From contig OY755047.1 of assembly GCA_963576565.1 (NCBI GenBank), positions 33,881,851-33,945,850 of the forward strand: 64,000 nt of DNA, given 5' to 3'. Position numbers and translations under genes: made by a program. Position 1 is the first letter of the stretch; every line of letters begins with the position of its first letter. The stretch is from Aspidapion aeneum (taxonomy: Eukaryota; Arthropoda; Insecta; Coleoptera; Brentidae). The notes below the pieces were generated by a model. That model was given only the letters and a program-made list of their open reading frames with translations. It searched no databases and was not told the DNA's origin. Positions 1 to 11,072 of the stretch are shown one piece after another.

Positions 1-1251
1 TGGATTTCTACATTTTTATGGTATCAGATTTCCAAATAATAAGCTTGGGAAAAGAAAAACTAAAAGAACCTTGTTTTTAGACTAATTGTTTATTTTATCT
101 TATTTAGAGTTCGATGATTTGAGCTACGGTTTGGCAAAAATGCGAAAATACGGAATATCTGAGCTCGCGCTCTTTAAAAATTCAGCCTAGATTACACTAT
201 ACAGTAAAAAAAGGCTTATTAATATTACGAAACCCTATGTTTTTCGTATGTTTTTTCTTTTAAAATAAATTTCTCTTTGGCCCCGAAATCACTGCCAAAA
301 GGAGGTTGACGATCGCGTGTCTTTTTCTCTTGGCAAAACTAACATTAAAAAAAAAAATGTATTGTGATAACACTGAATACTAAAAATATTACAAAACTTA
401 AGCTTATATTTAAATAAATTTTTTAGTGTTTTTTAAAAAATAATAGCCGAAGCCGAACAAACACAAAATCACTGCCGAAAGGAGTTCAAGTGTGTTTTTA
501 TTTTATCTTGTCAAAATTGATATTGTTTAAGAATAATGTAGTATAATAACTGAAAAATAAAAATGTCAAGAAACTAACCTAATATTTCTCGTTGGGTTGC
601 TGGCCAATTTTTCTTGAGCCCTTTTTTAAATTTCTGCGTTGGTTTGAACCCAAAACTGGGAAACTCATTCTCTACTTGGATGTTCCATTCTATAAATCGC
701 TAATAAAGATCAAGCAAAATTAAGCCTGTTTAAAAGCAATCATAAACCTTCAGGTATCTATTGAGGAATCAAACCAGAAAAAGAAAAGAAAATTTTTTAT
801 TTATAAAAAAAATATTTGGAGCAAACTACTTCGATAGCTTATTTTTCATAAGAATTCAATTTATTACATTACATTAGATCTGCCAATTTTATAGTTTTTT
901 AAGATATTACAATAAAGTAAAATATCAAATTTTGTTTTTGAAAACTGAACTTCTACTTTTCGTTTTTTACCTGTACATAAAATGTTTTTCCAGTGCATTC
1001 CGGATTTTGCAATATTGGAGGATTCATCCAATTTTTAACGATTTTCCGGAAAACTTTTTTATCAGCTTTGGGTAAAAAATGTTATTTTTTTGGGTCTTTG
1101 TTAGCGGCTTTATTATGGATGTGTGACGATTCTGGTTTTCATAATGCAGGTCCATCACAAAGTCAGTCAAAAATAGTTTCAGAACTAAAGTGTCGATATT
1201 GTCCTGGCCGAGGGGGCGTAGCCTTTACAGGTAAAGGGTCTTCTTACCTTA
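1..1251. other. AT-rich non-coding stretch
   Basis: No exon or recognisable element was seen. It presumably belongs to a downstream intron or flank of the minus-strand receptor gene. A 119-residue reading frame starting at 993 runs into the 3' end of the neighbouring LINE copy and has no recognisable domain, so it is not called. Confidence 0.5.
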
Positions 1252-2876
1252 AATCTATCTATCTATTTAGCCTTCTTCGATCCATCTTTGGACATACGCG
1301 TCCCCCAATATCTTCCACTTTTCCCTGTCTGTCGCCGTGTTCATCCATCTAGTTCTCGCATGTTTCCACAAATCGTCCGCCCATCTCATTTGTGGTCTTT
1401 CCCTACTTCTTTTATTTTCTCAAGGTCTCCAGTTTACAATACATTTGTTCCATCAATCGCCTTTCTGTCTGATATTATGACTGGCATATTTCCATTTTAA
1501 TTTTGCTACTCCTCCTCTGATATCCCTTACTTTTGTTTTATGTCTTATCCATTCATTCCCTTTTCTATCCGTTAGCTTTACATGTAACATTTGTCTTTCC
1601 ATTGATCTTTTGGATTTTGTTACCTTATTCATGTTTGATTTTGTGATTGTCCAAGTCTGGGATCCATAGGTACGTACGGGAAGGATACATTGGTCATACA
1701 TGTTTGTTTTAAGGTACTGAGGATATTTCTTTCTTTTTAATATGTAGCTTAATTTACCAAATTCGACCCAGGCCAATCTTACTCGTCTCTTGATTTCAGC
1801 TGTTTGGTGTTCTTTTTTTTTAAATAATTTTTCCCAGGTGTATATTCCTCTAATTGTTCTATTTTTTTCTTGGTTTATTTTGATCATGATATCTTCGTCT
1901 GTGTTTGTTATGATTTTAGTTTTAGTGTAGTTCATACTCAAGCCTATATTTTTAGAGGCTGTGTCAAGTTCTTCCAGCATTTTTATCAGTGCTTCTTTCT
2001 TATGTTATTAAGGCGAATCATATCTTAGGTGGTTCAAGTATTGTCCGTTTACTTTGATGCCTATTTCTTCCTAATCCAAGTATTTAAAAACATCTTCTAG
2101 GACCTGGTTTAATAGTTTAGGGGATATTGTGTCACCCTGTCTTCTTATGCGGGTTGGCTTATTTCCTTCGTGGATTTTGATATATTTTTATATATATATA
2201 TATATATATATTGGCCGTTAAGTCTGTGTATCTGTGACCTATTTGACTATTAATTAAAGATGCTTTCACTCACTGCCCAGTGCTCAATGCTATCGAAAGC
2301 TTTTTCAAAGTCTCTAAACGCAATATATATTGAAATGTTGTATTCGTTGACTCGTTTTTTCATGGTAAATTGGTGGTTAACCGTACTGAAATCTTTTTTG
2401 AAGCCTGCTGGTTCTTTTGATTGATATGCGTCTAATTTTGTTGATAGTCTATCTAGTATTATTTTTGTGAAAAGCTTATAAATTACATTGAGGAGTGTTA
2501 TACGTCAATAGTTTTTAAGGTCTGCTCTATCGCCTTTTTAGATTATTTTTTCTTTTAGTATTTTATGCAGGAGAATACGGAGGATATTAACTACAGCCTT
2601 ACCACCGTACTAAAGTATTTCTTCCGTTACTCTGTCTTTTTCAGGTGATTTGTTATTTTTCATTCTCTTTAATGCTCTATTTATTTTCGCTTTGCTTATT
2701 GCAGGTTGTAGCTCTGAGATTATGTTCTTTATTTTTGTTTGAAGTTTCTTCATGGTCTCTTGCGATGGTTTTCTTTTTATTTGGTATACATAGGGCGATT
2801 TCCTTATGCAAGAATATTTCTTGATACCTTTGAAAAAATGAACCCACTTATGAGACTTCAAACAAAACTGATGCAC
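1252..2876 (-). mobile_element. RTE-type LINE, copy A, decayed
   Basis: This is a non-LTR retrotransposon remnant on the minus strand. Its 3' end lies on the left at an ATCTATCTATCT run (the tetranucleotide tail seen on the + strand). Reading from 2,876 downward, there is a pre-RT segment with the ALKRMKNNKSPEKDRVTEE signature typical of the linker ahead of the RT domain. The RT core is degraded. A C-terminal block at 1,980-1,453 contains LSMNYTKTK, AEIKRRVRLAW, TYGSQTWT and AKLKWKYASHNIRQ, the usual order in RTE/BovB-like proteins. The frame is broken by stops and shifts, and a (TA)n tract lies at about 2,183-2,211. The 5' end is truncated or unrecognisable past about 2,880. The same family recurs at 4.4, 22.7 and 38.8 kb. 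The LINE call is firm; the RTE clade rests on recalled motifs. Confidence 0.8.
2183..2211. repeat. (TA)n microsatellite
   Basis: An alternating TA tract of about 28 bases sits inside LINE copy A, in a position that should be coding. It is an expansion after the element died. Confidence 0.8.
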
Positions 2877-3394
2877 GAGCTGGGTAGGTCACTAGGCCCT
2901 GCCGTGGGTCACCAATCGCGGGTTAAATAAGTTACCAAATATGGTGTTGACAGCCTGAAGGGACTCCTTATATTTTTGACATCCAAAGATCCCGATTATC
3001 AGTAAAAAATAAAAAGTGTACTTTTGTCCCTAAATTGCAAAAAAATATTTTCGACTAACTCCCCTTAAGCCTAAAGAGTACTCGCTCTTTAATTAGAGTC
3101 GATTCTCCCCATGCATAATGACGTTTGTTAAGTAAATAGGCTTCATTAAGTGATGTTGTGTTCGAGTCACATGCCTTCCTTAATCTCGTGAAGCCGTCAA
3201 GGCAGTTACACATAGCTTTCCTGTCGCTGCCTGGTTATAAAGGGTAACTCTGCATAGTTTCTGAATAATTACTAAAATGTCTTGTAGCTGTCGCGCGTAA
3301 TTATTATAAACGATCGCCAGTTTTAAGTAAAAAAGATCACAATTAAGTATTACAAAAATGTAATTTCTTATCTCATTTTGCGGGAGTCAAAGGG
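2877..3394. other. Unassigned stretch beside LINE copy A
   Basis: It includes a less AT-rich patch at about 2,870-2,950 and 3,060-3,250 that could be older repeat sequence. No coding signature was recognised. Confidence 0.35.
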
Positions 3395-3495
3395 TACATG
3401 GGCGCATCCGGGGGGGGGGGTGCAAGGCTAAGATTTTTTTAGGTATTTTCCGCATATTTTATGAATAAACATAGCATAAAATACGACATCATAAA
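3395..3495 (+). mobile_element. Degenerate hAT-like MITE fragment
   Basis: A poly-G run at 3,411-3,420 is followed by a segment (TAAGATTTTTTTAGGTATTT onward to ATAAAATACGACATC). That segment closely matches the core of the intact hAT-like MITEs at 27.8 and 38.5 kb. The terminal CAGTGGCG repeats are lost. Confidence 0.55.
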
Positions 3496-3499
3496 AATC

Positions 3500-4085
3500 T
3501 GTTCGACGCTTTAGGAGCTAACGTCGGTCGCACAGTGGTTCAAAACCGCATAAAACTGCCGCATTCATTTTTATTGGGTATAAATTCGTTACTACTGGAC
3601 CGATTTCAAAGGCTTTTGGCTTGTTCGAAGGCTAAAGCTTTAAGCTATACGAGTCCAATATAAGAATTGAAATTTCGCTAAAAGACGATTTTTGAAAATG
3701 CCACTTGTTGACTTCCTTAAAAAAATTGGGCGCACCGCTGTTATTTTTAGTTTGGATGTGTTCAAATGATTCATCCCTGTCGTGAATAAAAAGGTATCAT
3801 TTGTTAAAGTTGGTCTTGAATTAGAAAAGATAGAATGAAGTGAACAAGGTGACTTCTAGCTTCAAAAATCATTAAAATCGACAATATTCAGCAATCATAA
3901 TAATTAGTGTTTTTTGTCAGCAAAATCATGGTTCACTGTGATCTGTCATATCACAGTGATTCAAAATCGTGTAAAACTGACGCATTCAATTTTCTTTGCC
4001 ATTAAAGCCATTACACCTTATTCAAATATAAAAATTCGAATTGAAAATAAAAATTGGGACATTTATCTATGTTAAAAGGCATTTC
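3500..4085. repeat. Direct repeat around 3,531 and 3,950
   Basis: A motif of about 40 bases (CACAGTGGTTCAAAACCGC and a variant CACAGTGATTCAAAATCGT, each followed by TAAAACTG and CGCATTCA) occurs twice in the same orientation, about 420 bases apart. This suggests remnants of a tandem or dispersed repeat. There are no coding features. Confidence 0.5.
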
Positions 4086-4417
4086 TTAAAAAAACGGGTC
4101 AGGACAAATTTTAAGTTTTGGTCTATGAAACGGCCCAAGTATTTTACACAATCTTTCTTTTTTATTTTTACTTGACATTTTCAAACTTCTGCCCATCCAC
4201 ATTCCCTTTCGAAACATTTTAAAAGCTAATTTTGTGGTTGCGTCTCTGCAGTTAGTTGTTTCTCCATTAAAGGTTAATAGGCTATGATTCAACCACTGCA
4301 CACTTTTATAGCTTACTATAGGTTTTATTCCAGCTAGTAGAACCAATTAGCAATACTGTGTCATTAACAAAGCAGATCACTTTTGTGTATACTGTTACTA
4401 AGGATCAGAGTTCTTTC

Positions 4418-4694
4418 TGTTTAGCCTTCTTCGATCCATCCTTAGACCTAGGCCTCCTCCCCCAATATCTTCCAATCTTCTCTTCTCTTCATCCATCTAG
4501 CTCTCGCCCCGCATGTTTCTTCAATCATCCGCCCATCTCATATGGGGTCTTCCCCTACTTCTTTTATTTTCCAAAGGTCTTCAGTTTACAATACATTTGT
4601 TCCATCGGTCGCCTTTCTGTCTGATATTATGACAGGCAGGTTTCCATTTTAATTTTGCTACTTCTATTCTGACATCCCTAACTTTCTATTTATT
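4418..4694 (-). mobile_element. RTE-type LINE, copy B, short 3' fragment
   Basis: This is the 3'-terminal part of the same LINE family as copy A. The + strand begins TTTAGCCTTCTTCGATCCAT and continues through the same C-terminal coding region, with many substitutions. The copy is truncated after about 280 bases and has no intact frame. Confidence 0.8.
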
Positions 4695-7272
4695 CCCCTT
4701 TTATCTACATTTACACCTTAAGGTAAACGAGATTAGGTGTTGTTCAAATAGAAAGGTGTAAAATTACTCCAATTTCTTGTCCGAAACTTCAAAAGAAATC
4801 TGAGTTTAAGGAACTACAAAAGTATTGCAATGCCATTTTAGCATTAAATTATTTGCGATTACCATACTATTGTAATAGCAGTCAAACTTAAAGAAATTGC
4901 CTACAAATGAAAAAATTTCTCTTCTTCTCATTCTTCGACTTAATTTTCCAATATCTAATTTGCTCATTATTCTGCCTGATTCCTGCATAGCGTAGTTGCA
5001 ATATTTAAAAGCAGTCATCTTGAAATGCTTTTTGGACACAGAGATTGCACATAAAATTTGAGGGAGTGGCTTTTAATAATATTCTGGTTATTTATTTAAT
5101 TTCCATTTCCGGGCTATAAATAAAAACTTAGTCTTTTAAAGTGAATTAAAATCGTTTTTGTCAAAAAACACTCTTTATATATATTTTCCGAAAATAAAAA
5201 CGATTATACTATTTTGAATATTATAGCTCCGGTTATATAAGCGGCATAACCCGCATACTATAAATTCTATAAAGCGGTAAAAGATGTAAAACTAAATATC
5301 TAAAATTCAGTTACGACCTACCTAAAATAAACCGAAAGTGGTAAAAAATGGAAAAACCAATTATTTGTTGTCTCAGTCCTCTATTTCTATTTTCTAGTTT
5401 TAGTTGAAACTGAATAAAGCCTTTTGAGTAATTGGACAAAAAATTTTTAATTAAACTTTTTGAAGTTGCATTTCTTGCCACAAACTTTATAAAATCATTA
5501 AACAAGTACAAAAAAAAGTTTTGATATCTTATTATTTATCCCGTAAAAGAAAAGGGGATAAATGCATTTAATTGTTTTTCTTTATCTGTCTCTAGTTACT
5601 GTCGTTTTAATAAAGGCTGTCAATCATCATTGCGATTGGTGTTGTAGTCTCAAATACAATTCTAGAGACCCTAAATATATTTCATCTTACATTTTGTCTC
5701 GGTGACTGCGATGACCATCAAAAAATAAACAAGAACGCGATAAAATCAAATTTCTTAACCTCGCTTTTTTCGATTTAAAAATATCTCTGTATTTTTTATT
5801 TGTCAAGTACACTGTGTTTATTGTATTATGAATAATAAGATTAATTAGCAATTTTGTTTTTACTTAATTTACTAAAAAAGTTAGATTTAAACTTAGGGTT
5901 TACTAAACAGTTCTCCCCGCTTTTTGTCGTCTGTAACTCACAATTGTGTAGTGTTTATAGCATTATTTTGTTTCATATAATTCATTTAGTTCATTAGCTT
6001 AAACGGCTTCACTCTGTTTAGTCGCACTAGCATAGTATTGTCTAGAAGCTGAATTAAATAAGTAGATGAGAGCAAGATTTTCAACCTAACCTTCAATCGT
6101 GACATGCCGCGGTCTAATGATATCAAAATTTACTCCAGAAGTTTCAAGTCATTTTATCTTGATGTTTATGCAACTTTTCTTATTACATTGTGAAGCATTT
6201 TAACAAAAACAAAAAGAAAAGTATTAAAAAAAGGCCAAGCTAAAAAAAATACACAAAAAGCAACTGATTTTGACGTTATCAAAAATTGCTCACCAACTGA
6301 CTCACTTGGTGGAACTTATCAGGTAATTTAAGATATTGTTTTTGACATCGATGAGCTCATCGGTAAATTTATGAACTCCCTCAAAATCAAACACGATAAG
6401 AAAAATTCAATGATGAACATTTTTCTGCTAAGGAATAAATTACATCATTGAAATATGAAAAACACAACATAATCAGGGGACAAAGGTTAGCAGACAAATA
6501 ATGCGTTTTCCATAATATTTTGCTTATTTTTTCCCATCAGACGTAAGTAAGTAGTAAATTTGCTTAAGCAAAGAATGATTTAAATATTTTATAGGTATAT
6601 ATTTTTAACGCTGGAGTGATGACGTCAAAAATAATCACATTGTATAATAGACCGATGTCAACCGAGATTCCAATAATCATTTAAATCACAAATCAAAAGA
6701 ACGTTTAATCCAAACAAAAATTATACTTACGTAAACATTATAGAAAACTAAAATTGCAAATTAAAATCGAATGTCATAATATTCATCTAATCCGAAATTG
6801 TCAAATTTAAGCAATGTCTTAACTCAAGGTGGAATTTATACTTTTACACAGGTTACCTACAAAATTTGACCAATCATGCGGACTGAACTGGACGACTTTA
6901 GCTGCGTCATCGGGTTTTTATAAAACAAATGCATAAGGCAACCCAGTGACGTAGATTTTTGTAGGGTTCAATGACTTTTGAAATTCTGTCAGGATCCTGA
7001 GTAATAAAAGACCTTGGCGGATATAATTTGGCACGCACATCGGCCTGTCTCCTAGTAGGCAAAATGTGTTTTAAAATTATCGCAAATATGTTCTAAACAC
7101 ACATTTACTGCACTCATGAGACTTTGAATAAGTCTGATTTATGGAATGGCAAAAAATGGGTATCATTAACATAATAGGTACTTAGGCGTAGGCGTTTTAA
7201 ACTACAGCTTAGTTTTAAGATCATTGGCTTTTTATTCTTTAACATTTAATTATAGGTTTTTAATTTTCTTAC
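4695..7272 (-). other. Intron-like AT-rich stretch downstream of the TM1 exon
   Basis: It follows a consensus donor (GTAAGA) at 7,272, so it is the 5' part of the next receptor intron. I looked for the exon coding TM2-TM3 on the minus strand and did not see one. No other gene was recognised. Confidence 0.55.
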
Positions 7273-7441
7273 CTTTTCTCCGCTGTCCGACGGCAAATAA
7301 AATGTTAAAACAGTGAGAAATGATATGCCCATACAAGGAATGATAATATTGACTGTGTAGAAGAGGGTCTTTCTTCGCATCGTGATGTTGAAGGTGATGT
7401 CGAGGTACGGTTCGTCACAGCATGTGTAAAATTTTTCGTGT
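7273..7441 (-). CDS. Nicotinic acetylcholine receptor alpha subunit, exon with loop C and TM1
   Basis: This internal exon of 169 bp is bounded by AG at 7,443-7,442 and GT at 7,272-7,271 (donor GTAAGA). One leading base completes an Arg codon begun in the previous exon; 56 further codons follow and the exon ends in phase 0. The product is part of a plasma-membrane, acetylcholine-gated cation channel of the nervous system. Visible elements are the vicinal cysteine pair in [11 protein letters not shown] (the hallmark of alpha subunits, binding acetylcholine in loop C), the pre-TM1 [10 protein letters not shown], and TM1 itself (about 20 hydrophobic residues including [10 protein letters not shown]). 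It ends at SDSGEK, just before TM2. There are no stops or shifts. The sequence fits the alpha1-alpha4/alpha8 group of insect subunits; I cannot settle which one. Confidence 0.95.
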
Positions 7442-9094
7442 CTAAAAAAATAAGATTAAGTTAATCACTATTTAAGGTGGATAAATTACAGAGCCAGGGA
7501 AAAAAGAATGAGAGTCTAAAGTTTGCACTTTGAAAAGAATCAGGTTTTTGATAAAAAATATTTTGGATTCGTTAATTTAAATTTCAAAATGACGCTTCGA
7601 AGAAGTTCGTTTATCCATTTGTTCCGAAAATTGTTTGGATTAATTTTTAAACTAGTGAAAAAGCCTTTGCTTTGTACAACGTAGTACAAATCATTAAAAT
7701 CGGTATCGTGGTTCCCGAAAAATGATTTTTTTTTACATTATTTTACCAATTTTATTATACGATTGCCTTTTTAATTTCGTCTCCATTCATTTTCTTATTA
7801 TATAACTTCTACTAAACCGATTTATTAACAAAACCTTATAGTAAAGATTAATTGCTCTACAATGATCACAATCAAAATTTGTCAAATTTTTAAATTTTAA
7901 GATGGCGGGCAGAATCAAATTTGACTTTTTAAAAGGGTAATTTATTCTTATCTTTCAGAAAACTTTTAGACTTGTTTGAACTGATATAATAGCTCTGCCT
8001 TTGTAGCGAACACCTAGGTATGAATCATAAAAATAGGTTTAGTTGCTCCCAATATAATAATTCTTGTTTCAATCAGTATTTTACATACCATTGTCTTGTC
8101 AATTATTTTCTTATAAATTTATTTTAAATATTCCATTTTAATGAAACCAAAAGCATGATGGTAAGAATCTTTGTATTTAATTAAAACCGGTTCAGTAACA
8201 AAAATTCTGTGAAAAAACGAATGCAGAGATGTAAGCGCCTAAAATGCAAACATTCGGTAGGAAAACACTAATATCTCGAAAAGAACTAAAGATGATTAGC
8301 ACCTAGTTATGTGTGGCGATTATAGTTCATTTTTCTAAATTTTTAAAAGGGAAAAAATTGATCTTGGATTTTTAGGTTACGGCAAATTTTGATAAATATT
8401 TTTAAAGAGCAATCGATTAGTACTACAATGATTTTTATTTTATTAAAATTTTTTCAGTAAAAAATTAATTTATGCGAGAATGAATCGTATAATTAGCAAA
8501 ACAATGGTTAAAAAAATCATTAATTGGAAACAACTTAAATTTTTTTAATGATTTATACTTCGTTGCATGTGAAAATACAGGGTTTTTTTTATAATTTAAA
8601 AACGTTCTAAAAAATCTAAACATTTTCTTTTATTTAAAAAAATACAGACCATTAAAATATTTATGTTTTACGTCAGGTTAGAAACATAGGTGTCACTTTA
8701 TCCAAGTACAACTTTTAAAAAATTATATAATTTTTAAATTACAAAATATATTTAAAATGTTTGGTTAGGTTTTTTCTAATTTTATAGTATAGATCGAATG
8801 ATTTAGCGTATTTTTTCACTCTCACTCAGTTTTCAAGAAAATTACAAAAAACTGATTTTTAGAACATTTGGGGCTTTATATCTAGCAAAGCTCAAGAAGG
8901 ATTTTGGCGGAGAATGTGTGCGGATGTGTTCCGGATGCTAAGGAATAATTATATAAAATATAAGCTTGACTGGGCTATTAGCATTTTAAGCAATTCCCAA
9001 AACAAAACGCATATTTTTAAAAATTTTATTTTATAAACTTCACCGAAATTTTTTCCTGGATCCGGCCCTGGACTGCAGTATAAATAAGCCTTAC
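7442..9094 (-). other. Receptor intron, 1,653 bp
   Basis: It is bounded by GTAAGG at the 9,094 end and TTTTTTTAG at the 7,442 end, both good consensus sites. The interior is AT-rich, and no nested gene or intact element was seen. Confidence 0.85.
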
Positions 9095-9210
9095 CTAACC
9101 GCAGGCACTTCTAAAATATCCCATTCTACAGACATGTAAAATTCTGAGAGATCCACGCCAACTTCAACAACGTTGCTACCAGCTTTTTCATCCATGTGTC
9201 GCAAGTCAAC
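9095..9210 (-). CDS. Nicotinic acetylcholine receptor alpha subunit, loop F exon
   Basis: This internal exon of 116 bp has its acceptor AG at 9,212-9,211 after a T-rich tract (TTTTTTATAG) and its donor GTAAGG at 9,094. It starts in phase 0 and ends with two bases (AG) of a split Arg codon completed at 7,441. It encodes 38 full residues beginning [11 protein letters not shown] and containing [19 protein letters not shown]. This is the extracellular beta8-beta9/loop F part of the ligand-binding domain just before loop C. The segment is close to sequences known from insect alpha subunits and has no disruptions. It is separated from the previous exon by about 35 kb. Confidence 0.94.
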
Positions 9211-10499
9211 CTATAAAAAATTAAAAATTAATTGGTATAGTCTATTTTAATTAAAACAGATAATAATTTATAAATAAACCTAAAAAGTATCAAGAAACAA
9301 TTTGGTAGCCTATGTACAGTTTTTACAAATAATATACAAGGTTTTATTAATTATATTCTACAGCCTTTTAATTTAATACTATTTAATTATTTATAATGTT
9401 TTTTAACGATCTACTTATTTAGTTTTAAATCTAAAAACAAACTAGCGATAAACCTTACCTAATATTTAACAAAAATAAATAAACAATTAAGTACACTGAA
9501 TCACGAAAAGCATTTTATTATGCAAACATTTTTACCAACATTAGTTTTGTGTAACTGGTAAAAATTTTACAAGCTTTGTTTTAATATCTATTTTTTAATT
9601 TTATACAAATTATTTTATTTAAATTTATTTAGATTATTTTGTAAAAGTATATTATAAACAATGTTTTTTTTTTCAATTTTGGAAAAGATTTGTATAGAAA
9701 AAAACATTTTTGCATTAAATATTTAATTTAAAAAAAAAATAATTATTAATTAAAAATAATTTAACAAAATTAAAATAAAAATGGTGACTAAATGTGAGTA
9801 TTAAAAAATTATAAGATGATTGTTAAATTTATTTTATATTTTATTTTAAATTTGTTTTATTTAAATAAATATAGATTTATCATGCACAAATTAAGGTTCA
9901 AGCAGAATTACTACACACATATAAAAAAAGGGAATTAAATTGCATGAAAAATATATACAAAATAATATAAAGTGGTGAGAAATAGGAAGGGAGTGGAATA
10001 TGAGAACAACAATTCCTTCATTAGTGATTTAGACCTAATCTAACCAAATTAATTGGTTATTAGAAAAATTTATAATATACGATTTTTAAGTTTGACTTTG
10101 GTTATGACTAATTCTATGTGACCTTTGTGTTTATAACAATTTGTCTTTGTCTGGGATAAAAACATGGTCTCGAGCAGTATTTCTTAGTGTTTAACCGCCT
10201 TAGTAAAATTAGGGGCTAAAAAAACCGGACAATTTTTTTTCATTATAACTTTAGAACTATACTATCGATTTTAATGGGACAAACTGCGCTTGGCAGAGAA
10301 TTAATCAGTTTTGACTAAATATATTTTTTTGTCCGTTATCTCAAAATTCAAAATAACATAACGGACGAAATTAAATTGTACTCTTCAGAAATGCTCGTTT
10401 ATCCTTGTGTTGTGAACATGTTTTAATTATTTTTTTTTAAATCAGTAAAAATGCCGCATTCTTGCCACGCACAACAAGGTACGGCCCACCCGGTATACC

Positions 10500-10870
10500 G
10501 GTTGGTTTTTTTTCTATAGGTGCCCGAGGTAAAAAAGATATAACAAAAAAAAGGACAAAAACCGAAATAGTCAAGAAAAAGTTACTGATTGTCCTTTAAG
10601 TAGAATTTAAAAAATTTCATAGTGGCAAGAAAAAAATTTGATCAAATTTTAGTCACGTTTAAAATCCCTATCGTGAGTTGAATTCCTTTTTTAAGGTACA
10701 TTGTTTGCCAATTGAAATACATTTTTTACACCTTTTTTCCCCGCTTCAAGTTTTCTTTTTCAACAGCGTAAATCAGTTGCGTGGAAGGGAAAAACTGAAT
10801 GAAAGATGTAATTGAAAAATTCTTGGCAGCAATTTTTCAGTATTTTTTTTGTATTTTATACTCATGAAAG
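10500..10870 (+). repeat. Dispersed repeat, copy 1
   Basis: The segment contains AGGTGCCCGAGG, then GGACAAAAACCGAAATAGTC, then CAGCGTAAATCAGTTG. It matches in the same order and orientation the segment at 17,340-17,640, with indels. It is an unidentified non-coding repeat. Confidence 0.55.
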
Positions 10871-11072
10871 GTTTTTTTTTTGATATTGTGAAATTTGATT
10901 GATCCTTAATAAATAAAAAGTCACAGAATAAAATTTTTTATATAAAATGACAAGGGTTGAAAAAATATCAGGCTTATTAAAATGCCATTAGCCATAATAC
11001 GTATAATATGTTACGTGATTATATGACTGCCATTTTTTTCCTATATACAGGGTGTTCCCGATAAAAGTAACT

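Noticed and set aside
1..7272. Receptor TM2-TM4 exons downstream
   Set aside because: No minus-strand match to the expected TM2/TM3 hydrophobic pattern was recognised; they probably lie beyond position 1.
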